DNA of 32,840 nt, taken from assembly GCA_023249305.1 (NCBI GenBank), contig JAHFCU010000031.1, forward strand, positions 1-32,840, read 5' to 3'. The stretch comes from Gemmatimonadota bacterium. GTDB taxonomy: Bacteria > Gemmatimonadota > Gemmatimonadetes > Gemmatimonadales > Gemmatimonadaceae. The notes beneath the pieces are model-generated. The model was not told the DNA's origin. It saw only the letters and a list, made by a program, of their open reading frames with translations, and ran no database searches. Made by a program: the position numbers and the translations under genes. Positions 16,098 through 23,838 of this stretch are shown here, in pieces. Every line of letters starts with the position of its first letter. The stretch's first letter is position 1.

Positions 16098-16648
16098 TCA
16101 CCAGACCGCCCCCGGAGGGCCGCGAGGCGCTCACGCGTGATGTGCGCGCGACCATTCGCGATGTCCCTGACTTCCCCAAGCCGGGCATCGTGTTCAAGGA
16201 CATCACCCCAATCCTCTCCGCCCCCCTCCTCTTCACCAGGGTGACCGACAGCATCGCCGTGGCCGCGATGGCGCTTCAGGTGTCGCACGTGGTGGGCATC
16301 GAGAGCCGCGGGTTCATCTTCGCGGCGCCGGTGGCGCAGAAGCTGGGCGTGGGCCTGGTTCCCGTCCGCAAGCCAGGAAAGTTGCCGCACCGCGTTGTGC
16401 GCGAGGAATACGCGCTGGAATACGGCACCGATGCGCTCGAGATGCACGAGGACGCGCTGGGCGTGGGGGCGCGCGTGCTGGTGGTGGACGATGTGCTCGC
16501 CACCGGCGGCACCGCGGCCGCCACGCGACGGCTTGTGGAGCGCGCGGGCGGTGTTGTTGCGGCGTTCTCGTTCGTGGTGGACCTTACGTTCCTGCACGGA
16601 CGCCAGCAGCTCGCCGGCTCGTCCATCGATACGATTGTCGAGTACTGA
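16094..16648 (+). CDS. apt: Apt, adenine phosphoribosyltransferase
   Basis: Type I phosphoribosyltransferase of 184 residues that makes AMP from adenine and PRPP (purine salvage, cytosol). The N-terminal RDVPDFPKPGIVFKDITPIL is the family signature. GIESRGFIFAAPVA and VPVRKPGKLPH form the base-side pocket, and VLVVDDVLATGGTAAA is the PRPP-binding loop. The ATG overlaps the acyP stop. It is the last gene of the nine-gene block. Its stop codon directly abuts the stop codon of the convergent peptidase gene, so no terminator fits between them. Confidence 0.96.
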   Translation: MITRPPPEGREALTRDVRATIRDVPDFPKPGIVFKDITPILSAPLLFTRVTDSIAVAAMALQVSHVVGIESRGFIFAAPVAQKLGVGLVPVRKPGKLPHRVVREEYALEYGTDALEMHEDALGVGARVLVVDDVLATGGTAAATRRLVERAGGVVAAFSFVVDLTFLHGRQQLAGSSIDTIVEY

Positions 16649-18007
16649 CTACTTCCTCGGGAGCATCTCCGGCAGGTCCGCCACGATGTAGGCCATCACC
16701 GCCATCGCGGCCACGCACCGCTGCATCTCGGCGGGGCTCAGTTTGTCCGGTGTGTCCGCCTGCGTATGGTGGAACCAGAAGTACTTGCTGCCGTCCACGT
16801 CGAGCCCCATCCCCGGAACGCCGTCCCGCATGAGCGGACCGATGTCCGCGCCACCGCCGTTCGGTCCAATCGTGCCAGCCTTGATGCGATCGAGCAGCGC
16901 GCCGATCTGCTTGACAATGGCACGCGCGGAATCACTCCCCGTGAAGCCGAAGCCCGACGGAGCAAACACGCCGCCGTCCGACTCGATTAGCAGGGAATGC
17001 GGCTCCTTGACGTGCGCGTCACGGTACGCCGCGCCGCCGCGTCCGCCGTTCTCCTCGTTCACCCAGCCCACGACACGGATCGTGCGGCGCGGCACGAGGC
17101 CGAGTCGCCGGAGCAACTTCACCGCCTCCCACGCGACGACGATGCCGCCGCCGTCGTCCATGGCACCGAGTCCGACGTCCCACGAATCGATGTGGCCGCC
17201 CATCGCGACGATTTCAGCCGTCTTGTCGCGACCGGTCAGTTCGCCCATGACGTTGCGGGATGGCACGTCCGGGAGCGTCTGCGCGTCCATCTGGATCGTG
17301 AGCACGATCTTCTGTCCACGATCCTGCATGCGATGGAACATCATGGCGTCTTCCATCGGAATTGCGGCGGCGGGGATGCGCATGACCGTCGAGTTGTACC
17401 GCATGGCACCGGTGTGCGGCGTGCGCATGCCGTAGGGCCCGACGGCACGAATGAGCGACGCGACCGCGCCAACCTCGGCCGCTTCCACCGCACCATTGCT
17501 GCGGTACTGCACCGTGGCGCCGTAGTTCGTGAACGGTGCGTCGAAGAGCACGATTTTCCCCTTCGCCTCAGCCGCGCGCTTGGCCAGCTCGGCGAAGTCG
17601 TTTACAACAAGCACTTCCGCCGTGACGCCACCTGCGGGAGTGCCGACCGAGCCGCCGAGCCCGAGCATCGGCACGTCGGCTTCGCGCGGCTGACGCATCG
17701 TGATGGACTCATGGCCACGCACCCAGTGCGGCACCATCGCCCGTTCGCCGCGCACGTTCGCCAGGCCGTCCTTCCTCATCTCCGCCAACATCCAGTCAAT
17801 GCCGCGCTCGAGATTCGCGCTGCCAGCGAGTCGGGGCCCGCTGTAGTCCACAAATGCCGCGAGCTTCGACCACGCGCCGTTCGAGTCGGCCAGCGCCGCG
17901 TCCATGATCTTGTTGGCGACGTCGCGGTAGCGATCGGCGAGCGGTTGCTGCTGGGCAGCGAGTGGCGCGGCGAACAGGGCGATGGGCAGAAGTCGGAGGA
18001 GTCGCAT
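16649..18007 (-). CDS. Exported M28-family zinc metallopeptidase (carboxypeptidase Q-like)
   Basis: Protein of 452 residues with a signal peptide (LLRLLPIALFAAPLAAQQQ, cut near residue 19). A PA-type insert spans about 130-260. The M28 peptidase domain shows the full co-catalytic zinc set: His272 in GGHIDSWDVG, Asp284 in AMDDGGG, Glu318/Glu319 in NEENGG (general base and bridging ligand), Asp344 in ESDGG, and His413/His414 in WFHHTQADT. This layout fits mammalian carboxypeptidase Q-like dipeptidases. The likely role is hydrolysis of peptides in the periplasm or outside the cell. The true substrate is not predictable. It diverges from the PIG-L gene across a 94-base gap, and its upstream region has no clear ribosome binding site. 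Confidence 0.92.
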   Translation of the reverse strand: MRLLRLLPIALFAAPLAAQQQPLADRYRDVANKIMDAALADSNGAWSKLAAFVDYSGPRLAGSANLERGIDWMLAEMRKDGLANVRGERAMVPHWVRGHESITMRQPREADVPMLGLGGSVGTPAGGVTAEVLVVNDFAELAKRAAEAKGKIVLFDAPFTNYGATVQYRSNGAVEAAEVGAVASLIRAVGPYGMRTPHTGAMRYNSTVMRIPAAAIPMEDAMMFHRMQDRGQKIVLTIQMDAQTLPDVPSRNVMGELTGRDKTAEIVAMGGHIDSWDVGLGAMDDGGGIVVAWEAVKLLRRLGLVPRRTIRVVGWVNEENGGRGGAAYRDAHVKEPHSLLIESDGGVFAPSGFGFTGSDSARAIVKQIGALLDRIKAGTIGPNGGGADIGPLMRDGVPGMGLDVDGSKYFWFHHTQADTPDKLSPAEMQRCVAAMAVMAYIVADLPEMLPRK

Positions 18008-18101
18008 ACCGATCGGAAGAGGGAAGTAGGAACGCTACGCGATGTGACGGCGCCACGCCATTGGCGCTAACTTCTCTGCGACGTTTCATCCGGAGTAAGT
18101 G

Positions 18102-18917
18102 ATGACGCACGGGTCCATTCGACTGCTCGCAGTGGCCGGCCTTGTGGCCACTGGCATGGGCGCGACGGCGCGGACACCAGCGCCGGCGCGCGCCGGCTCC
18201 GCGGCACAGACTCCCGCGCCACCGCGCACCATCCTCGCCATCGGCGCGCACGCCGGCGACATGGAGTTGACCACGGGGGCCGTGCTCCTCGGCGCGCACC
18301 AGCGCGGCGACCGGGTGGTGATCCTCCATTTGACGCTGGGCGAGGGCGGGAATCCAAGACTGAGTCCCGCCGAATACGGCGCGCAGAAGAAGCGCGAGGC
18401 CGAGGAGGTGGCGAAGGCCCTCGGCGCAGAGGTGATCTTCGGACCGTTCAAGGACGGCGAGATACCGAACGACGAAGCGGCGCGACGCTATGTGGCCGAC
18501 ATCATGCGCCAGGTCAAACCGACGCACGTATTCACGCACTGGAAGGAGAGCTTCCACAAGGACCACAGCATCACGAGCGCCATCGTGCAGGATGCGGTGC
18601 TGCTCGCGTCGCTGCCTGGCGTGCAACTGGCGCATGCAGCGCATCGCGGCGTTCGGGCCGTCTGGTACGCCGACAACTGGGAGGACGCGACGAACTTCAC
18701 GCCGTTCGTCTACGTAAAGGTGTCGGACCAACTTGAGGCCTGGCGCGCCGCGGTCACCAAGTACGAGTTCGCGCGCGGCGCCATCGCGGGCTTTCCGTAT
18801 GTGGACTACTACACGGCGCTCGCTACCGTCCGCGGCGCCGTCGCTTACAAAGGCAAGGCAGTCGCATTCGGTGTCGAACCCGAAGCGCGGCGACGCGTAC
18901 TCGATTCGTTGCCGTAA
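18102..18917 (+). CDS. Exported PIG-L/LmbE-family putative N-deacetylase
   Basis: Protein of 271 residues with an N-terminal signal-like segment followed by an Ala/Pro-rich linker. The LmbE-like fold starts near residue 44 (TILAIGAHAGDMEL). Family members remove N-acyl groups from GlcNAc-containing substrates using zinc. The usual HPDDE motif reads His50-Ala-Gly-Asp53-Met-Glu55, so the zinc ligands His50 and Asp53 are kept but the general-base Asp (position 52) is Gly. The third ligand lies in HKDH at 152-155. The export signal and the altered motif argue against a role as bacillithiol enzyme BshB. ATG 18102 is preferred over GTG 18099 because CGGAG at 18091-18095 is well spaced from it. It converges with dacB, with 2 bases between stops. 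Confidence 0.85.
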   Translation: MTHGSIRLLAVAGLVATGMGATARTPAPARAGSAAQTPAPPRTILAIGAHAGDMELTTGAVLLGAHQRGDRVVILHLTLGEGGNPRLSPAEYGAQKKREAEEVAKALGAEVIFGPFKDGEIPNDEAARRYVADIMRQVKPTHVFTHWKESFHKDHSITSAIVQDAVLLASLPGVQLAHAAHRGVRAVWYADNWEDATNFTPFVYVKVSDQLEAWRAAVTKYEFARGAIAGFPYVDYYTALATVRGAVAYKGKAVAFGVEPEARRRVLDSLP

Positions 18918-18919
18918 CC

Positions 18920-20452
18920 CTACTTGATCACTTCCCACGCGATGGACGCAATTTCGCCGAGCGCCTGCCCGGCGAACGTCGCGGGATCCGGTACACCGGC
19001 GAAGTTGTTCACGTAGATCGCGAAGGCAATCTGACGCCCACTCTTCGACGTGAAGTAGCCGGCGAGCCCCTTCGCGTGCACGATCGACCGCCGGTTCAGT
19101 GGATCGAACGACGAGAAAGTCCCGGTCTTCGCGTGCACCTTGCCCACCGCCGGCGCCGAAGGCTGGATGGCGGCCAACGTGCCGTCGGTGCCGAGAATCG
19201 GGAGCGCCGCCTGGAACGCCTCCGCCCACGGCTGAGCCGCGACATACTCGAGATAGCGCGTCATGAACGCCGGCGAGAAGAACGCGTCGCCGCCAGCGCC
19301 GTCTCCCTGCACGGCGCCGTCGAGATTCAGCCCTGCGGACTGCAGCCAGTCATGGGCGACGTCGAAGCCTGTTTTGCCCGCATCGCGTGCTGCCGGCCGC
19401 GCGCCGAGCACCATTGGCATCGTGCTCGCATGCAGGTTCTGGCTCGTCTTCAGGATTACACGGGACGCGGCCGCGAACGGCAGCGACACATGCTCGGCCA
19501 CCACCAGAGAATCGGCGTAGCTACGCGCGATCTGCGCATAGTCAGGAGTGCGCGAACCGAGCCGCGGAATCACGTGAATGCCGGCGTCGTTCAGCACTTC
19601 CGCGAGCACAACCTCGCCGAAGCGGCTGGGCACGGGGACGACCCAGCGCGGGTTCGTCGGAGGACCGACCGGCACTCGCCCCGAGACGACGATGGTGCGA
19701 TGGTCCTTGTCGGTGCTGTCCTCCACGGTACGCACGGCGGGCGACGTTCCTGAATCAGCCGTCGTGAGATTGGCCTGCACCGTTAGGTACGAGGTGTGCG
19801 GCGAGACGGCGACGCCCACTGGGTCACCCGCGCGCGCTCCCGGTGTCACGATGACGTCAATCACGTTGTCGTTGAGGATGAGCGGCGAGATGACCACGCG
19901 CGTGCCGAGTTCGCGCGTGCCTTCACGGAACAGCGATGCGTCCACCAGCACCTGACCCGTGGCGCCGCGGATGCCGCGGCTCGCGACCTGCTGAGCCATA
20001 TCGCGCAGCGATGTCAGCGGATCAATCGGAAGCGGTTGGCCGCCATACGAATGATCCTGGTCCACGAAGGCGTATGATCCGGCCGGGTGCTCCCACCGCG
20101 TCAGATTCGGATCGCCGGTTGCGACAAGCACGAGATCGCCCTGCACAATGCCGCTCCGCACCGGCCCGGTTCGATACACGCGCGTGCGGAACTGGTAGTC
20201 CGCCCCCAGGGTGGCAAACGCGGTGCCCGTGGTGACGATCTTCGTGGTGGAGCCCGGCACGAAGAGCCGATCACGATTGACCGCGTAGATCGTCTTCTTG
20301 GACTGGAGGTCGTAGAACTCCATGCCCCAGGTGGCGTGTGTGAACTCCGGGCGATCCATCACTTGCTGGATCCGCTTGTGCGGGGTGGGCTGGGCCGTGA
20401 GCAAGCTGGCGAACGCGAAGGCGGGGATGAGCTGGCAGAGGCGCGGCGTCAT
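18920..20452 (-). CDS. dacB: DacB/PBP4-type D-alanyl-D-alanine carboxypeptidase/endopeptidase
   Basis: Peptidase family S13 protein of 510 residues with a signal peptide (IPAFAFASLLTAQ). It trims or opens peptidoglycan cross-links in the periplasm. All three penicillin-binding motifs are present: Ser68-Thr-Thr-Lys71 (nucleophile and base), Ser336-Gln-Asn338, and Lys441-Thr-Gly443. The large insert between motifs 1 and 2 (about residues 80-330) is typical of PBP4. The usual DGSGLS block is DGAGGDAFFSPAF here. Its 5' region is the 168-base gap shared with the terminator of the cytochrome operon. Confidence 0.93.
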   Translation of the reverse strand: MTPRLCQLIPAFAFASLLTAQPTPHKRIQQVMDRPEFTHATWGMEFYDLQSKKTIYAVNRDRLFVPGSTTKIVTTGTAFATLGADYQFRTRVYRTGPVRSGIVQGDLVLVATGDPNLTRWEHPAGSYAFVDQDHSYGGQPLPIDPLTSLRDMAQQVASRGIRGATGQVLVDASLFREGTRELGTRVVISPLILNDNVIDVIVTPGARAGDPVGVAVSPHTSYLTVQANLTTADSGTSPAVRTVEDSTDKDHRTIVVSGRVPVGPPTNPRWVVPVPSRFGEVVLAEVLNDAGIHVIPRLGSRTPDYAQIARSYADSLVVAEHVSLPFAAASRVILKTSQNLHASTMPMVLGARPAARDAGKTGFDVAHDWLQSAGLNLDGAVQGDGAGGDAFFSPAFMTRYLEYVAAQPWAEAFQAALPILGTDGTLAAIQPSAPAVGKVHAKTGTFSSFDPLNRRSIVHAKGLAGYFTSKSGRQIAFAIYVNNFAGVPDPATFAGQALGEIASIAWEVIK

Positions 20453-20542
20453 TGGGTGGCCGGGTCAGGAAGTAAACGGCGCGGGCGTAGGTAACATGGT
20501 TCGCGCGGTCGCCCGCGGTGAGAGGCGGGTCCGAACGCGGCG

Positions 20543-20583
20543 AAAGAGAGAAGCCAGAATGTGCAACGGCGCACACCCTGGCT
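20543..20583 (-). terminator. Probable intrinsic terminator of the cytochrome operon
   Basis: On the minus strand AGCCAG pairs with CTGGCT (20583-20578 with 20557-20552). An inner 5-bp stem (TGTGC with GCACA) lies beyond a 2x2 internal loop. The pyrimidine-rich tract TCTCTCTTTC follows at 20551 downward. It lies 38 bases after the soluble cytochrome stop. Confidence 0.5.
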
Positions 20584-20620
20584 CCCTCATATCAGATCCG
20601 CCGAAACGGGCGCGACGACG

Positions 20621-21052
20621 TCATGGCTTGACTCTCCCTCGTGTGGCCGACCAGACGTAGGCGGCGACGATGGGCACTTCGGACTTCGCAATGCCGCCGG
20701 GGTACGCAACCATCGCCGTCCCTGGCACGCCGTGCGAAACGACGCCGATGATCGCCTTGTAGTCGCCGTTCTTCGCGTCCCGCCACGCATGCGCGAGCAG
20801 CGTGGGGGCCACTGGTCCGCCTTCGAGTTTCATGCCGTGACAGGCGAAGCACGTGCCCCTCCCATGAAAGATCGCACGGCCGGCCTCGACCATCGCCGGC
20901 GTGATGGAGCCGGTGTCGGGTTCCGCCACAGGCTGCTGTGCCGCGGCCGAGCGCGCGCTCGCCAGCGGCGCTATCGCGAACAACGCGACCGCGAGCTGCG
21001 CGACCGCGACGCAGGTCAATGCGGCGTGCGGACGCTCTAGTAGGCGAGCCAA
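20621..21052 (-). CDS. Exported monoheme class I-like cytochrome c
   Basis: Protein of 143 residues with a signal peptide (the hydrophobic core is around residues 11-35, cut near AAAQQ). One heme c site, Cys68-Phe-Ala-Cys71-His72, is followed by a likely axial Met114 in GTAMVAYPGG. It is a small periplasmic electron carrier. The start is read as TTG 21052, overlapping the end of the cytochrome-porin gene by 16 bases; no Shine-Dalgarno sequence is obvious, so expression is probably coupled to the upstream gene. In such a pair it is a natural electron acceptor from the outer-membrane cytochrome, but that is inference from position. Confidence 0.88.
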   Translation of the reverse strand: MARLLERPHAALTCVAVAQLAVALFAIAPLASARSAAAQQPVAEPDTGSITPAMVEAGRAIFHGRGTCFACHGMKLEGGPVAPTLLAHAWRDAKNGDYKAIIGVVSHGVPGTAMVAYPGGIAKSEVPIVAAYVWSATRGRVKP

Positions 21053-22434
21053 AGGAACAGGTACAGCGTGTTGTTGGCGCGGGCGTTGCGCCCGCTAACC
21101 TCGTCGTAGCTGGACGACGCACCGTTGAACCTGCTGTAGAGCGTGTACTGCGCGCCGAAGCGCGTATTCAGCCACGGGTTGTACGAGTACTCGAGCGTCG
21201 CCCCCCGCGACGTCGGGCTCCCGTTCGCACTGCCGGTCACCGACTCCGATGGATACAGCAGCGCATCCGACGACCCCGTCGTTCCGAACAAGCCGACCGT
21301 GAAGATGTGTGCCAGCGACGGGAGGTACGTGAGGTTGGCTTTGTACGCGTTCAACGAGTTGCTCAGGTTGCTCTCGGCCGGCGTGGCGGTGTGGAAAGCG
21401 GTCAAGCTCTGATTCTCCTTCACGTAGCTCGCGCGCCCGATGAGCATCCCCTTGGACGTACGCCGCTCGACCTGCGCGTCGAATCCGAGATCGCTGTAGT
21501 GATTCGTGAGGCCGCTGAAGCCGCCCGGATAGACATGCGCATCAAGGCCGAAGGAGCCCACCATCACATAGGTGTCGCCGAACGACCGTTGCAGCGCGAG
21601 ACGCCAGTACGGTGAGAGTCCGCGTGGCGTGTTGGTGGAGGTCGAGTCAGCGGGAGCTGCTGCGCCCTGCGGTGCCGACGTGTACCCGCTGACCTCGCCA
21701 TAGAGCAGGTTGTTGTACAGCGCGTAGGTGCCTACGCCGAGCACCGTCTGCGCGAGGCCGCCGTCAATCAGTGTGGACGCGACGGGATGAGGCGCCGTGC
21801 CCGCCGAGTTGAATGGGTAGCTCCAGGCCGGCAGTGTGTTCCAGACGTCCTGGACGGTCGGATTGTTATGCAGCGTCACGCCATAGAGAAGGTCCTTGTC
21901 GTGCACCATCACGTGGGAGGCATAGCGGACGTCAACATTGTCAATGCCCAATGCCTTGTCCTGTGCCGCGTACGTGAACTGGGTGAACGCGCCCATCTTG
22001 GGTGAGATCTGCGTCGCGGCAAAGAAACTGAGTTGCTGCGGGAACTCCGATGTGCCGTTGATGGTGCCCGGAATGCTCGTGGCGGTTCGCGTATGCGAAA
22101 TGATCGCCATGACCGAGAGCGGGGCAATCGGCGATAACTCGAGATTCAACCGAATGCTGTCGCCCTGGCCGTTGATCGTTGCCAGCCCGGTCATGGTATA
22201 CCCGTTCAACTTGAACAGGCGGCCGAATGCCGTGAGCTGGGGGAATCCGTTATGACAGACGCCGCAGGGAAGCTTCGTCTGGCGCGAGAAGCTGGGCACG
22301 AAGAGCTTCTTGGTCATCTTCGTGAATGCGGCGCCGGTGCGGCGCTCCGACGAGGGCGTTGGGCCCGGCTTGGCGCTGGGGACGGCATCCGCAGTGGCTG
22401 ACAGCGACAGCGCGAACAGGACGGCGACGATCAT
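21037..22434 (-). CDS. Cyc2-like fused monoheme cytochrome c-porin (outer membrane)
   Basis: Protein of 465 residues with a signal peptide and a single heme c site, Cys57-Gly-Val-Cys60-His61. The heme is preceded by FVPSFSRQTKLP (residues 45-56) and followed by FPQLTAFGRLFKLNGY. I recall the Cyc2 iron-oxidase heme motif as AxPxFARQTGxxCxxCH; PxFxRQT and CxxCH agree, while A to F, A to S and G to K differ. The remaining 390 residues are rich in alternating polar/aromatic strands and end in LYLFLWLAY, a typical last beta strand with a terminal aromatic. Cyc2 proteins have the same cytochrome-plus-barrel layout. ATG 22434 is chosen because GGAG lies 6 bases upstream; ATG 22464 is possible. The substrate is unknown. 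Confidence 0.75.
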   Translation of the reverse strand: MIVAVLFALSLSATADAVPSAKPGPTPSSERRTGAAFTKMTKKLFVPSFSRQTKLPCGVCHNGFPQLTAFGRLFKLNGYTMTGLATINGQGDSIRLNLELSPIAPLSVMAIISHTRTATSIPGTINGTSEFPQQLSFFAATQISPKMGAFTQFTYAAQDKALGIDNVDVRYASHVMVHDKDLLYGVTLHNNPTVQDVWNTLPAWSYPFNSAGTAPHPVASTLIDGGLAQTVLGVGTYALYNNLLYGEVSGYTSAPQGAAAPADSTSTNTPRGLSPYWRLALQRSFGDTYVMVGSFGLDAHVYPGGFSGLTNHYSDLGFDAQVERRTSKGMLIGRASYVKENQSLTAFHTATPAESNLSNSLNAYKANLTYLPSLAHIFTVGLFGTTGSSDALLYPSESVTGSANGSPTSRGATLEYSYNPWLNTRFGAQYTLYSRFNGASSSYDEVSGRNARANNTLYLFLWLAY

Positions 22435-22477
22435 GAGATGCTCCAGTTTTGGGGGGGCGAGCATCGAGCGTATGTGT

Positions 22478-22528
22478 ACTATAGGTGGAAGGCGCGCGCT
22501 GGCGCCACTAAGAAGCCGAAAATTCGGC
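22478..22528 (-). promoter_or_regulatory. Possible promoter region of the cytochrome operon
   Basis: On the minus strand TATAGT (22483-22478) matches the -10 consensus at five of six bases, 44 bases before the chosen start codon. No recognisable -35 box lies at the right distance. Upstream, at 22515-22528, is a 14-bp palindrome with arms GCCGAA and TTCGGC around AA, which could be a regulator site for this operon or for the divergent tRNA gene. Confidence 0.3.
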
Positions 22529-22572
22529 GGCCGCGTGGCATGTTGCAGTGGGGGCCGCTACCTTAAGTCATC

Positions 22573-22646
<74 letters not shown>

Positions 22647-22648
22647 TG

Positions 22649-22685
22649 ACGATGGGCGGCACTCGATCCGAGCGCCGCCCATCGT
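22649..22685. terminator. Long hairpin between tRNA-Arg and the ABC exporter operon
   Basis: ACGATGGGCGGC (22649-22660) pairs perfectly with GCCGCCCATCGT (22674-22685). After one mismatch, CTCG pairs with CGAG around a three-base loop. It lies 2 bases after the tRNA and 13 bases after the permease stop on the other strand, between convergent units, so it is probably a bidirectional terminator. It lacks a T-run on either side. Confidence 0.6.
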
Positions 22686-22698
22686 GCATTCGAGCAAC

Positions 22699-23838
22699 CT
22701 ACGTTGCTGTCTTATGGAACTGCTTGGTCGCGAAGCCAAGCACGCTGAAGCCGATCGCCGCCAGCCAGAGCAACTGTGGCCAGACGATGCTCCATCCGGC
22801 GCCGCGCAGGAAGATGCCGCGTACCACGATCAGGTAATGTCGAATCGGGTCGAGGTACGACAGCACCTGTACCCAGTGCGGCATGTTGTCCACGGGAAAC
22901 AGCAGCCCGCCCAGCATGATCGCAGGCATGAAAAACATGAACATGGACATGAACGCTTCCTGCTGCGTATTGCTGATCGTCGAGATCAGCAGGCCAACGC
23001 CCAGCCCGGTCAGCACGAACAGCAGGCTCGTGGCCGCGAGCACGAGATAGCTGCCCTCGAAGGGAATTCGGAACCAGAGCAGCGACACCGCGGTCACGAG
23101 CACCACGTCGAGCATGGCCACGAGCGCCGACGGAAGCGTCTTGCCAAGCATCAACTCCACCGGGCGCAGCGGGCTCACCATTAGCTGTTCTAGCGTACCG
23201 AGCTCGCGTTCGCGCACCACCGCGAGGCAGGTGAGAAGCAGCGACATCAGCATCACGATGTTGCCCATCACCGCCGGCACATTGTACGCGCGGCTCTCGA
23301 GGTTCGGGTTGTACCAGATCCGCACGGCAAAGTTCACGCCACCCGCCCGCGTCGGCACACCGGCCCGCGCTGCGATCTCTGCTCCGCGTTTGAGACCATA
23401 GCGCGCGATGATCTGCGTCGCATAGCCGAGCGCAACGTTTGCCGTGTTGGCGCTCGATCCGTCTACGAGCAGCTGCACGGACGTCGCTCGCCCGCGCGCC
23501 ACGTCGGCGGCGAAACCGCGTGGAATGTGCACGCCAATCAGCACGTTGCCGGCATCGAGCGCGCGCATCAGCGCCGAGGGGCGGTCGCCCCGCATCGCGA
23601 CATCGAAGTACCCGCTCGATGTCAGCGCGGTGGTCAGCGCCCGCGACTCGGCGCTGCCATCGGCATCGAGCAGGAACGTGCGCGCGTGTCGCACATCGGT
23701 GTTGACGGCGTAGCCGAACACCAGCAGCTGGATTATCGGCGCGCCGAACAACATGCGCCGCGACCGCGGATCCCGCAGCAGCTGCAACAGCTCCTTGCGC
23801 AGGAGTTGAACGAGCCGGAGGCCGGACGGGAGGCTCAC
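22699..23838 (-). CDS. ABC-2 type exporter permease (YbhR/YbhS-like), second subunit
   Basis: Inner-membrane protein of 379 residues with the ABC-2 membrane layout. One helix near residues 25-45 (FGAPIIQLLVFGYAVN) is followed by a large periplasmic domain to about 180, then five helices in the C-terminal half. LVQLLRKELLQLLRDPRSRR is the usual cytoplasmic lead-in, and VRERELGTLEQLMVSPLRPVE is the coupling segment before the late helices. It pairs with the neighbouring permease to form the transmembrane channel. The start is GTG 23838, overlapping the previous stop (GTGA), with a strong AAGGAG 5 bases upstream. It is the last gene of the exporter operon. Confidence 0.9.
   Translation of the reverse strand: MSLPSGLRLVQLLRKELLQLLRDPRSRRMLFGAPIIQLLVFGYAVNTDVRHARTFLLDADGSAESRALTTALTSSGYFDVAMRGDRPSALMRALDAGNVLIGVHIPRGFAADVARGRATSVQLLVDGSSANTANVALGYATQIIARYGLKRGAEIAARAGVPTRAGGVNFAVRIWYNPNLESRAYNVPAVMGNIVMLMSLLLTCLAVVRERELGTLEQLMVSPLRPVELMLGKTLPSALVAMLDVVLVTAVSLLWFRIPFEGSYLVLAATSLLFVLTGLGVGLLISTISNTQQEAFMSMFMFFMPAIMLGGLLFPVDNMPHWVQVLSYLDPIRHYLIVVRGIFLRGAGWSIVWPQLLWLAAIGFSVLGFATKQFHKTAT

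Noticed and set aside
18102-18917. PIG-L protein as BshB of a bacillithiol pathway with BshC
   Set aside because: It is exported, far from bshC, and lacks the catalytic aspartate.
16743-19229. Several long frames opposite the M28 peptidase and PIG-L genes
   Set aside because: They mirror well-supported genes with complete active sites and have no recognisable domains.
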